A DNA stretch of 38,096 nt from Pseudomonadales bacterium (GTDB taxonomy: Bacteria; Pseudomonadota; Gammaproteobacteria; Pseudomonadales; Azotimanducaceae). The stretch lies in the NCBI GenBank assembly GCA_019090615.1, contig JAHRVQ010000032.1:1-38096 (forward strand), in the 5' to 3' direction. Below are positions 1 through 6,948 of this stretch, in pieces. Under the pieces are notes generated by a model. That model did not search any database. It was not told the origin of the DNA and saw nothing but the letters and a program-made list of their open reading frames with translations. The stretch's first letter is position 1, and each line of letters begins with the position of its first letter. The position numbers were made by a program, and so were the translations under genes.

Positions 1-90
1 GTCTCATGATTCAAGTTTAAGATATCATAGTGAAGTTATAGGTCGATAGGACCCATTGAGATGAATTCACCTTTAAACTAATCCCACATA

Positions 91-197
91 CAGACATACC
101 ATGGTATTTTCAATTGTAATTTCAATTTGATTGCTAGAGATCTGGATACAACTAAAAATACTCTGGTATGTCTGGTATGTCTGGTATGTCTGGTATG
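91..197. repeat. Inverted 9-bp-unit array A (hairpin-capable)
   Basis: The left arm 91-110 and right arm 155-174 are inverted repeats matching at 18 of 20 positions, around a 44-nt loop. The right side continues as a tandem array. Read on the minus strand, the right side is (CATACCAGA) units closed by GTATTTTT; the left arm, read on the plus strand, is CATACCATG closed by GTATTTT. Both arms therefore obey the rule (ATACCAnnN)n then GTATT, pointing inward. Confidence 0.75.
162..197 (+). repeat. Perfect 9-bp tandem repeat, 4 copies of TCTGGTATG
   Basis: Four identical back-to-back copies of TCTGGTATG occupy 162-170, 171-179, 180-188 and 189-197. The corresponding place in the second large repeat (about 650-677) has only degenerate units, so the array has expanded or contracted between copies. 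There are no spacers, so this is not a CRISPR. Confidence 0.9.
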
Positions 198-481
198 TCC
201 TCAGATAATTCCAGTTAATCAGCCCCTTTGGGGCTCGTTGTACACCAAACCCTTTGGGTTCTCTGTAATCGACTTCACTTCGTTCGGGTAGTGCAGAGCC
301 AATAATTTCAGTTGTATCCATAGCCCATATTTTTATTGATTGAATCAATATGGCTAATTCCCAGGTAGGTTCCATTCTTTAGGCTATAGCTATCACTTTG
401 AGGTTGGTGATAGAGGAAAGCAGAGTCCGTCTGAGGTGGAACCATCCAGTCCAGGTGATCTTCTGAGTCTTTCCTGGAGAG

Positions 482-950
482 GTCTCATATCCAATCTGTA
501 CCTGTCACATTAGAACTTGACCAGTGATGAATAAAATCATTTCAGATGAATTCACCTTTAAACTAATCCCACATACCAGACGTACCATGGTATTTTCGAT
601 TGTAATTTCAATTTGATTGCTAGATGTCTGGAATCAGTAAAAATACTCTGGAATGTCTGGTATCGCTGGTATGTCTTCAGAATATCCCCCAATCAATCAG
701 TTCTTTGAATTAGAAGCAAGTTTCACTCCCATGATTTCCTATAGACATAATAGTGTTGTTGGGATGGTTGGAAGTAATACTCAGGATTGTTTTGTTACAA
801 TCCACCTAAAATCCCATGATATTTTTAGATTTCTGATTTAATCAGTTTGATTTAAACCAATTAATCTGGCTAATTCCTGGATGGCTCCCATGGTTTAAGG
901 TGTAGATATCACATTGAAACTAAAATTATTATCAATAAAAACAATAAGGT
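482..950. repeat. About 480-bp direct repeat, copy 2
   Basis: This is the second copy of the 1-481 unit. It keeps the same order of landmarks: GTCTCAT, the AGATGAATTCACC block, the inverted TACCA/TGGTA arms, TGGCTAATTCC, then a TAGATATCAC motif matching TAGCTATCAC in copy 1. A much eroded third start may follow at about 951 (ATCTCAT, then AATCCCACATGCC). Confidence 0.65.
572..677. repeat. Inverted 9-bp-unit array B (hairpin-capable)
   Basis: This is the counterpart of array A in the second 480-bp copy. The left arm 576-596 pairs with 640-660 at 17 of 21 positions. The left side reads CATACCAGA, CGTACCATG, GTATTTT. The right side, read on the minus strand, has units CATACCAGC, GATACCAGA and CATTCCAGA, followed by GTATTTT. 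The number and sequence of units differ from array A, but the 9-bp phase and the GTATTTT boundary are kept. Confidence 0.7.
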
Positions 951-1030
951 GATCTCATCCTTAATCAAATCCCACATGCCAAATAGGTTGTTGCAATTCA
1001 GGTAAAAATTGCCCTTGACTGCTGGATTTC

Positions 1031-1374
1031 ATTTCCTGAAAATATTAGACTTGAAACCCGCTGACCTGTTTCATCTGAATCTATCACATCGAGATCCATC
1101 GATTCTGAAGCAATTTGAAGGTGTCTAACAGGAATAATCTGATATTCTGATTGAAGACACAGCTCCCATAATGACCAGTTCTAGAATCGAATCTGTAGGT
1201 CTGATAAATCATTTTGGTATTACAGGTGGATATCGGTCATCAAGTACCATGGATACCATAGTATTCTGGCTTTAAAGAATGAAACTGGATGATTTCATCT
1301 GATATCAATCCATAATACCATGGTATCTGTGGTATCTGAACTGCAAACCGAAACTGGGTCTTCATTAATATAAG
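1031..1374. repeat. About 340-bp direct repeat, copy C
   Basis: Copy C aligns over its whole length with 2403-2740. Shared blocks include GAAACC(C/T)GCTGA, GAAGACACAGCTCCCATAAT versus a one-base variant, ATTTTGGTATTACAGGT, CCATGGATACCATAGTATTC and GATATCAATCC. By eye the two copies agree at roughly four fifths of positions. No reading frame is conserved between them. Confidence 0.75.
1244..1336. repeat. Inverted 9-bp-unit array C
   Basis: The left arm 1244-1265 has TACCATG and GATACCATA, then GTATT. The right arm 1314-1336, read on the minus strand, has GATACCACA and GATACCATG, then GTATT. The arms are inverted to each other and about 48 nt apart, the same architecture as arrays A and B although the surrounding sequence belongs to another repeat family. 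Confidence 0.7.
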
Positions 1375-1442
1375 TTTTTATTCCAACTAATATATTGATC
1401 AATAACAGAAATTTGGGTGAAATCAGCTCCGATTGAATCCCA

Positions 1443-1471
1443 CATACAAGACATACCATAGCATTTCAGAT
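1443..1471. repeat. Solitary, eroded 9-bp-unit array
   Basis: The sequence has CATACAAGA, CATACCATA and GCATTTCAG in 9-bp phase, preceded by AATCCCA as in arrays A and B. I see no clear right arm; a partial ATACCAGAG unit lies at about 1605. It looks like a decayed member of the family. Confidence 0.5.
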
Positions 1472-2402
1472 CAATTGTCGATTTGACATTCGAATATGAA
1501 ACTTCAGATGAATATCCCGAAATAAACCCCTTAGTATCCTGTTGGAAGTAAAATAAATCCAAATACCCCAACAAATCGAGTAAAGCCATTCCATCACATC
1601 ATAAATACCAGAGCTATTTTTGCTTTTGGCATAAATATCAATGAAAGATGTGGAATTGGGCATGGGACTATTGCTGCCACATAAAAAACAATAGGACTCA
1701 AGGTGTCTGAATTATATAAAATGACCTTGAACAAATCAGACAAACTCTATCATCGCTCGTGTTGGATGAAACAGACGATGAATCATAAGCAATATATTTC
1801 CGATGAGTAGATAACAACTACTGGATCTATACCACCTATGATGAAATTGATTAAAACCATTTATTAAGAGGACGCACGACTTGATCTTCCCATTGATGAC
1901 ATTATTTGATGGGGTATAAGAGCAAGAATAAATCACTAAAGATAAAGCGTGATATGTTGATATAGCAGGGTGGTCTCCTGTACTTCGATCTGTTGGATCT
2001 AGCAATCAGCTAGCCAATTGGTCAGGAGTTACTCAAAAAGGACAGTGGATAATAGTCGATGATAGATTGAGATGGGGATAATATTCCATCGAAGGGATGT
2101 GCATTAGTCGTAGTGGCATATTGATAAGTAATCAGAATATTTCAGGATGATTTGAAAGATTTTGTTTTTTATTGATATCATGCTTACGTCCTCAGCTGTG
2201 CCCCAAATATATTGAACCCATTGAGCTTATCCAGCAATCAAATTGATGGAGATTGCTTTGGAGTTCTTTGATTGGATTTTTGTGCTGATCATACTGACAA
2301 TACTGTGGAATCCCTGATTATAAATCCCTTGCGCTGTTATCTGGTTAGCTACCAACAAAAATACTAAGGTGTATCTGATGCTATTGGATGAGATTGAATG
2401 TC

Positions 2403-2740
2403 ATTTTCCCCAAATATTCGAATTGAAACCTGCTGAGCTGTTTGATCTGGCTCTCTCGTGTTGATATCCATGAATTCTGAGGCAATTTGAAGCTGTCTGA
2501 CATGATTAATCCGGTATTCTGATTGAATACACAGCTCCCATAATAACCAGTTATCAAATCGAATCTATATAATTAATCTTCATTTTGGTATTACAGGTAA
2601 GGGTCAGTCAAAAGATACCATGGATACCATAGTATTCTGACCTTGAAGAATAAACCTGGATGAATACGCCTGATATCAATCCAAAATACCATGGTATCTG
2701 TGGTATTTGAATTACAAATTGGACGTTGATTAATATGAGG
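2403..2740. repeat. About 340-bp direct repeat, copy D
   Basis: This is the second copy of the 1031-1374 repeat in the same orientation, starting about 1.37 kb further on. The landmarks are in the same order (see copy C). The copy ends at about ATTAATATGAGG, the counterpart of ATTAATATAAG at the end of copy C. Confidence 0.75.
2614..2708. repeat. Inverted 9-bp-unit array D
   Basis: The left arm 2614-2636 carries GATACCATG and GATACCATA, then GTATT. The right arm 2685-2708, on the minus strand, carries AATACCACA and GATACCATG, then GTATT. The left arm has one more intact unit start than array C (GATACC instead of GTACC). The arms are separated by about 48 nt. Confidence 0.7.
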
Positions 2741-2956
2741 GGGGTTGAAAGCAGTAATAATAAGGTCAGAGTAGTGTTGCTATGAACTCCTAGAATAACC
2801 CCTTACCTTTTTTGATTTATTTTCTACCAATGGATCTCGATTTTTCGGCTTTAATCAAAAACACTGCCAATAATATTGGGTACATGACCTAATCATTGGG
2901 GCAGATTGGGCCATTAAAAAAATATTTTCAAAAAATTTCAGAAAGAATAATGGCAG

Positions 2957-3331
2957 TTAGCCTTTTTTACCAAGGTTATCCAAATGTTCACGCTTTAATT
3001 TGGCGTAATAGGTGCCAGCACCTGCTTTGGTTAATTTAACTCTATGAGACTGAAATTCCAAAATGATATCTTTTCGAGCTATACCATCCTTACCAAACAT
3101 TTCACTGAACACAATCCTGGCATTATCCATTTTGGTGGGTTCATTTATGGACTTGACGATTAAACCTTCATCCTGAGTCTTGCAATCAACTTCAGAAGAT
3201 TGTGCTGAATCATCGCCTGAAACGGAATCTGAAGGTGTAGAAGCTGGTTTTGAATCTACACTGGATGATTTGTCAGATCCATGAGTGGATTGGAATCTAC
3301 CATTTTTATCACGCTTTGAAAAAATGCTCAT
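2957..3331 (-). CDS. Small hypothetical protein with a C-terminal LTKAGA..YY motif
   Basis: The product is 124 residues. Residues 1-60 are hydrophilic, rich in Ser, Asp and Lys and probably disordered. The C-terminal half (about 70-124) has ARKDIILEF and LTKAGAGTYYAKLKRE, which looks helical and could be a small nucleic-acid-binding fold. From memory, a similar 'T-x-A-G-A-x-T-Y-Y' ending occurs in other uncharacterised gammaproteobacterial proteins; I could not check this. The ATG directly follows the stop of the upstream gene with no gap, and an AAGGTGAT ribosome binding site lies inside that gene's end, so the two are co-translated. It ends with a lysine-rich tail. No function is assigned. 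Confidence 0.6.
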   Translation of the reverse strand: MSIFSKRDKNGRFQSTHGSDKSSSVDSKPASTPSDSVSGDDSAQSSEVDCKTQDEGLIVKSINEPTKMDNARIVFSEMFGKDGIARKDIILEFQSHRVKLTKAGAGTYYAKLKREHLDNLGKKG

Positions 3332-3571
3332 TTATTGATCACCTTTAATGGTTTGTTGGAATTCATCGACTTTGGTCTTAATTGTGATGATCAAATTTTC
3401 AGTTTTTTTAGCAGATAGAGACTCACATCCAGCTGTATTTTCCAGATGCATCCCTATTAACTCAGTGATATCAGTGTCTTCTGAAGTTTGAATATCTTCC
3501 AGAACGAATTGGGTGATTTGGTCGATGTCTTTTGCTGAAATTGGTTGATATTTGATCATGGGGCACACCAT
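3332..3571 (-). CDS. Small acidic hypothetical protein, first gene of a two-gene operon
   Basis: The product is 79 residues, acidic and without membrane segments. Residues 10-40 are strongly acidic (ED, SEDTDITE), and the C-terminal third looks like one amphipathic helix. I do not recognise the family. The ATG at 3571 has a weak AGGG upstream; an in-frame ATG at 3559 (MIKYQP) is an equally possible start. Its stop codon abuts the ATG of the next gene, so the pair probably forms one unit, for example two interacting small proteins. The pair sits between the repeat-rich region and a divergent plus-strand operon. Confidence 0.5.
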   Translation of the reverse strand: MVCPMIKYQPISAKDIDQITQFVLEDIQTSEDTDITELIGMHLENTAGCESLSAKKTENLIITIKTKVDEFQQTIKGDQ

Positions 3572-3883
3572 CGACCCTTTTTTGGTTTAGGACAACGGGT
3601 GAAACTTGGCGGTTTTTTAATAATACTCCGCGAGTTGAGTAACTTGAAAATGGGGGGTATTTTATACCCAAATGATGTAGGCTCTTTCAGCCTAGTATCG
3701 TGGCATATTAGTTTAAGATGTAAGTACCCCTTTGGTCATCTTAGCTTCGTATGGTTTGAGTACTAAAGAATGTATCAGTAGCGAGCGGTATTAAATTGGT
3801 CTCGAAACTAATTTATTTTAGCTGATCATTTGAGCATTTGGTTCTAGCGGATTATTTTTTTGCGCTACAAGAAGGAGTGTTAT
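3572..3883. promoter_or_regulatory. Divergent intergenic region with several hairpins
   Basis: This 312-bp gap separates the minus-strand small-gene pair from the plus-strand lipoprotein operon, so promoters for both must lie here. I see three inverted repeats: GGGTA-TTTTA-TACCC at about 3655-3669, TAGGCT-CTTTC-AGCCTA at 3678-3694, and TAAGATG/CATCTTA at 3714-3743. No convincing -35/-10 pair stands out. A good ribosome binding site, AAGGAG at 3872-3877, decides the lipoprotein start at 3884. A 73-codon frame here has no support and overlaps the hairpins. Confidence 0.45.
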
Positions 3884-4399
3884 ATGAAAATTTGTAAGTT
3901 CAACAGTTTCTTATTAGGAGCAATCATAGCGTTGACTGGTTGCGGTCAGAATGAACTTATGGAGGCCATAAGTGGAGTGCCAAATGTACAAATAAGTACT
4001 AGTGGCAACATAGTGCAACGACTGCAAATATGCCATTATGTCTTGGAAGATCAAGTAGACGTGATGCTAGTGGAGCTTAATAAACACGATTTGGACCAAA
4101 TTTATACTCCAACGTTCATTGACAAAGTTTGCAAGAATGACCAGTCACAGCCCAGTGGAAGAACAATTCTCGGTTCGATTGAGGCTGAAGGCTTATTTGA
4201 TTTTCTAAAAAATGCAGGGCAGAACTATCACGTGAAATTGGAATGCCATCGAAATAAACTGGATATACATACTATTGAGGTCGGATCAGGGTATAGAATT
4301 GTTAACTGTGAAGGTACAAATGTGATAAGTACCAACGACCTATCCAAAATGAAATTATCTATCCTAAGTTCTATTGCTACAACAGGCGAATTTAGATAG
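3884..4399 (+). CDS. Predicted outer- or inner-membrane lipoprotein, family unknown
   Basis: The ATG at 3884 is preferred because AAGGAG lies 6 nt upstream; a TTG eight codons earlier is less likely. The 171-residue product begins with a short basic stretch, a hydrophobic core and the lipobox LTGC, so it should be processed by signal peptidase II and lipidated on Cys. The mature part is soluble and has further Cys residues (ICHYVLE, KVCKND, ECHRN, VNCEG) that could form disulfides in the periplasm. I recognise no domain. It lies 9 bp upstream of a membrane-protein gene and a sulfatase-fold transferase, in an AT-rich operon, which suggests a shared envelope role. Confidence 0.75.
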   Translation: MKICKFNSFLLGAIIALTGCGQNELMEAISGVPNVQISTSGNIVQRLQICHYVLEDQVDVMLVELNKHDLDQIYTPTFIDKVCKNDQSQPSGRTILGSIEAEGLFDFLKNAGQNYHVKLECHRNKLDIHTIEVGSGYRIVNCEGTNVISTNDLSKMKLSILSSIATTGEFR

Positions 4400-4408
4400 G
4401 CTACATTG

Positions 4409-5260
4409 ATGTCTTTTGCTTTAGGTTTAATTGGCTGTGTCTTAACAATATTTGGTCTTCTAGAGGGTTTTTCTGATAACGATAGTAAAAGAAAATTTAC
4501 TAATATTATTTTACATACGGATGATTCTACTAGTTTTCTTATCAATACATATCTAGGCAGCTTTGATAGATTGTTTGCTTGTGATCAATTCCCAGGCAGC
4601 ATGTTTACAGCAAAATTCTTTTTTCGATCGATGTTTGTTTCGTTGTGCGTACTTCTGACTGTCTTATTATATTATGAGTCTCGAAATGGATATGTTCTGT
4701 TAGGCAACTTTCCAGAAAATCCATCTATTCTCTTGAAGTTTTTTCTCTACATTTTACTTTTTAATGTGGTGATAGACTATTTTTCGATAGTGGAAACCAG
4801 ATGTTTGCTTGATTTTGTTTCGAAAGGCGGTATTGGTCAAAGTTGGTTCAAGATAATTGTGGTCGATCTTTTGCTTACAGGCTTGATTTTTCTAGTTCCT
4901 GTTTTACTCGTAATCGGGGTGATTTTTCCACTTGTAATTGGCTTTGATTTTCACGAGATCATCGCACGGTTTAGTGGCGAATTTTGGAAATTGATCCGGC
5001 TTCTTACGTATGAGTCTATGCATCAAACCCCTGTGGCTAAAGTGTCAATGGGTGTGTTTTTTTGGACTACATTTGCCAGTACGCTCTGGGTAATTGTCTA
5101 CGTTGGGGTAACTAGAGTGACAGCCATTTTTCTGAAGGTTGTAAATATACAATGGGCTATTCCAGTGGCGAAACACCCTTATATTCTTGCTGGTTTATGC
5201 GTCTCTTTTATCATCTTTGTAATGGCTCTAATATATGAGTTACTTAAATTCCTATTTTAA
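4409..5260 (+). CDS. Polytopic inner-membrane protein, uncharacterised
   Basis: The protein is 283 residues from the ATG at 4409 (a TTG directly before it is the alternative). It has about five or six hydrophobic segments, near residues 1-18, 68-90, 108-128, 148-180, 215-240 and 255-280. The stretch FNVVIDYFSIVETRCLL recalls an N-x3-DY-S-x3-ETR motif that I associate with uncharacterised bacterial membrane proteins; this is memory, not a search result. Residues 32-62 lie between the first two segments. Its 3' end overlaps the sulfatase-like gene by 26 bp, so the two are translationally linked. It may be a partner or anchor of that enzyme. Confidence 0.75.
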   Translation: MSFALGLIGCVLTIFGLLEGFSDNDSKRKFTNIILHTDDSTSFLINTYLGSFDRLFACDQFPGSMFTAKFFFRSMFVSLCVLLTVLLYYESRNGYVLLGNFPENPSILLKFFLYILLFNVVIDYFSIVETRCLLDFVSKGGIGQSWFKIIVVDLLLTGLIFLVPVLLVIGVIFPLVIGFDFHEIIARFSGEFWKLIRLLTYESMHQTPVAKVSMGVFFWTTFASTLWVIVYVGVTRVTAIFLKVVNIQWAIPVAKHPYILAGLCVSFIIFVMALIYELLKFLF

Positions 5261-6929
5261 AAGATGGGACATTATCCTTATATCGTTCATCTTATATTTC
5301 CTAGATGTTCAAAGCCTCAATTTAAATCACCTCAGTAGTGCGCAATCTCTTTTTATTAAAATAGAAATGTTTATATTTTATTGGCTTTCTCTTCGTGTCT
5401 TAGAAAGTTTTTTAATAGGGGTGGGTTTATTTCCCCGCTTTATCAGCAGGCTCGTTTGTTATGGTATTCTTGTAAACCTATTGATTGCCCAAGCTCTCTA
5501 CTATCAGGTTTTTCGAAGAAAATTTGATATCAATGCAATTTTAAATATAGTTGAAAATTTCGAATACTGGAGTCTATTTGCTACGGAAACCTTTAACTAC
5601 CTTTATTTACTAATCCCATTGTTGTTTCCTTTGGTACTTTTATGCATAACTGCCGTGGCAAGTACGACGCTAGATAAGAAAGACCAGAAGTTTACTACCT
5701 TTGTCATGGTGGTTCTAGCTGTGGCTATACTTATCCGTTTAGCAGCGTATGGTAGTCCTAGTGATGGGAGTGTACTTGCGTTTTTAACTAGGGATATGTT
5801 TCCTGCAGGCGTGTTTGTCGTACGCAACGCAGGCGAGACGACCACTCAACCCACAATTATCCAGAAGGAATCTAGGAGCATTTACGTTGCTGCCACAGAT
5901 TTCTCCCCTAATGTTTTAATTGTTTTGCTCGAGTCTGTTAGGAAAGACTACTTCGAAAAGTATATATTGAATCAAATTCCAACTTCGTTTACTGAGCAAG
6001 CTGCTAACTATGAATACGTGTATGCGTCGTCACCCTCAACTGTGCTGTCACTTAACGATGTCTTTGGGAGGGGGGTTAGTTGTCCTTCATGTAAAGAATC
6101 TGTTATCCGCTTAGTTCAAAATTCAGGCATAGAGACTATGTATTATTCTTCACATTGGAATGATTGGAGTGTCGGTGGTAGGCAAGCTTTTCAGCTGCTT
6201 GATTTTGACTACTCCTCCGTAGTCGATTACCCCGACATAAGAATGGGAAGGCCTGATAGTGATACTTTAAGGTTGGTAAAAAATTCAATCGACTCTCTTG
6301 GTGAAAATAAGCGATTTCTTTCTATTATTCATCTTAATGACACGCATTACCCTTACCATGAGAATTGCTATGGACCAATTTCGCTAAAGAAAGCTCAACA
6401 TTGTTATGAATTGTCTTTGATTGGTCTTGGTGAAAAGATAAGTGATTTTCTCCGGTATCTGCAACGCCTGCGGCTGCTCGATAGAACGGTGATTATTATA
6501 ATTTCCGATCACGGTGAATCTTTTGGGGAGAAAGGCTATTATTTTCACGGTAGCTCTCTGTCGGATGCTCAATTAAAAATACCCTTACTTGTCTACTTTC
6601 CACAATCATTCCTCGAATCACTTTCTTCAAGTGCATTTCAAAACGCGGTAGCAAAGGTTGCGACCCCTGTCAGTGCAATGGATATCGCACCGACTCTGTT
6701 GGATATTTTTAATATAGAAAGTCCGAATTATTTTGGAGAAAGTTTGTTTCGTTCGGATCTCAGCGAGCCTGTTTTATCCTATTTATTGGACGGTTCGTAC
6801 TTTATTGTTGATCGGGTGTCTGGGTGCAAAAAACACTTTGACAAATATAATGGGTCTAATTCTACTTTCAGCATTTATGGGACTAAAACAAAACGGAGTA
6901 AAAACTGCGCGCCTCTATTTGGCAGATAG
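5235..6929 (+). CDS. Membrane-anchored sulfatase-fold transferase (EptA/LtaS/OpgB-like)
   Basis: The 564-residue protein has about five N-terminal membrane segments (residues 12-30, 40-62, 72-92, 118-142, 155-172) and a periplasmic alkaline-phosphatase/sulfatase domain from about 215. Visible metal and catalytic motifs are NVLIVLLESVRKD (Glu233), SSPST with likely nucleophile Thr269, HLNDTHYPYH (His371), and SDHGESFGEKGYYFHG (Asp425, His426, His438). Cys283 and Cys286 follow the nucleophile, as the disulfide-rich loops of phosphoethanolamine transferases do. The family moves phospho-groups such as phosphoethanolamine or phosphoglycerol from lipids to an envelope glycan or lipid. The acceptor here is unknown. 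The ATG lies inside the end of the preceding gene. The gene is intact; an IS66 element starts 12 bp after its stop. Confidence 0.8.
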   Translation: MSYLNSYFKRWDIILISFILYFLDVQSLNLNHLSSAQSLFIKIEMFIFYWLSLRVLESFLIGVGLFPRFISRLVCYGILVNLLIAQALYYQVFRRKFDINAILNIVENFEYWSLFATETFNYLYLLIPLLFPLVLLCITAVASTTLDKKDQKFTTFVMVVLAVAILIRLAAYGSPSDGSVLAFLTRDMFPAGVFVVRNAGETTTQPTIIQKESRSIYVAATDFSPNVLIVLLESVRKDYFEKYILNQIPTSFTEQAANYEYVYASSPSTVLSLNDVFGRGVSCPSCKESVIRLVQNSGIETMYYSSHWNDWSVGGRQAFQLLDFDYSSVVDYPDIRMGRPDSDTLRLVKNSIDSLGENKRFLSIIHLNDTHYPYHENCYGPISLKKAQHCYELSLIGLGEKISDFLRYLQRLRLLDRTVIIIISDHGESFGEKGYYFHGSSLSDAQLKIPLLVYFPQSFLESLSSSAFQNAVAKVATPVSAMDIAPTLLDIFNIESPNYFGESLFRSDLSEPVLSYLLDGSYFIVDRVSGCKKHFDKYNGSNSTFSIYGTKTKRSKNCAPLFGR

Positions 6930-6932
6930 GGC

Positions 6933-6940
6933 CTGAGGAA
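6933..6940. repeat. Target site duplication of the IS66 element, left copy
   Basis: CTGAGGAA directly precedes the left terminal inverted repeat and is identical to 9267-9274. Confidence 0.93.
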
Positions 6941-6948
6941 GTTAGCGT

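Larger units (their letters stand above)
1..481. repeat. About 480-bp direct repeat, copy 1 (left end may be cut)
   Basis: Copy 1 aligns with 482-950 at an offset of about 482-485. Shared landmarks are GTCTCAT at 1 and 482, the block AGATGAATTCACC at 59 and 544, AATCCCACATAC, CAATTTGATTGCTAGA, and TGGCTAATTCC at about 351 and 867. The block 59-206 versus 544-691 is the best conserved; the rest has diverged. The unit contains an inverted array of 9-bp units. Confidence 0.65.
1..2956. other. Gene-poor AT-rich repeat region
   Basis: This stretch carries no open reading frame that I can defend. The candidates are under 125 codons, lack recognisable motifs and good ribosome binding sites, and run across repeat copies and hairpins. 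What it does hold is repeat structure: two diverged units of about 480 bp (1-950), two copies of about 340 bp (1031-1374 and 2403-2740), and palindrome-rich arrays with ATACCA/TGGTAT units. Short G+C hairpins are also present at 221-235 (AGCCCC/GGGGCT) and 248-260 (AACCC/GGGTT). The part from 1470 to 2400 contains no repeat that I could match elsewhere. I infer a non-coding part of a mobile or decayed element. Confidence 0.7.

Noticed and set aside
162-197. CRISPR-like tandem repeats
   Set aside because: Nine-base units are directly adjacent with no spacers, and no cas genes are present.
73-375. Minus-strand 100-codon frame in the left repeat region
   Set aside because: It runs through the tandem 9-mers and two G+C hairpins, has no ribosome binding site and no counterpart in the second repeat copy.
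428-450. Possible second att copy (GAGGTGGAA shared with the tRNA 3' half)
   Set aside because: The identity is only about nine bases and does not extend to the tRNA end, so it is no better than chance.
1365-2005. Three short minus-strand frames (1365-1589, 1466-1663, 1736-2005)
   Set aside because: They have low-complexity composition and no motifs or start signals; the first two overlap each other.
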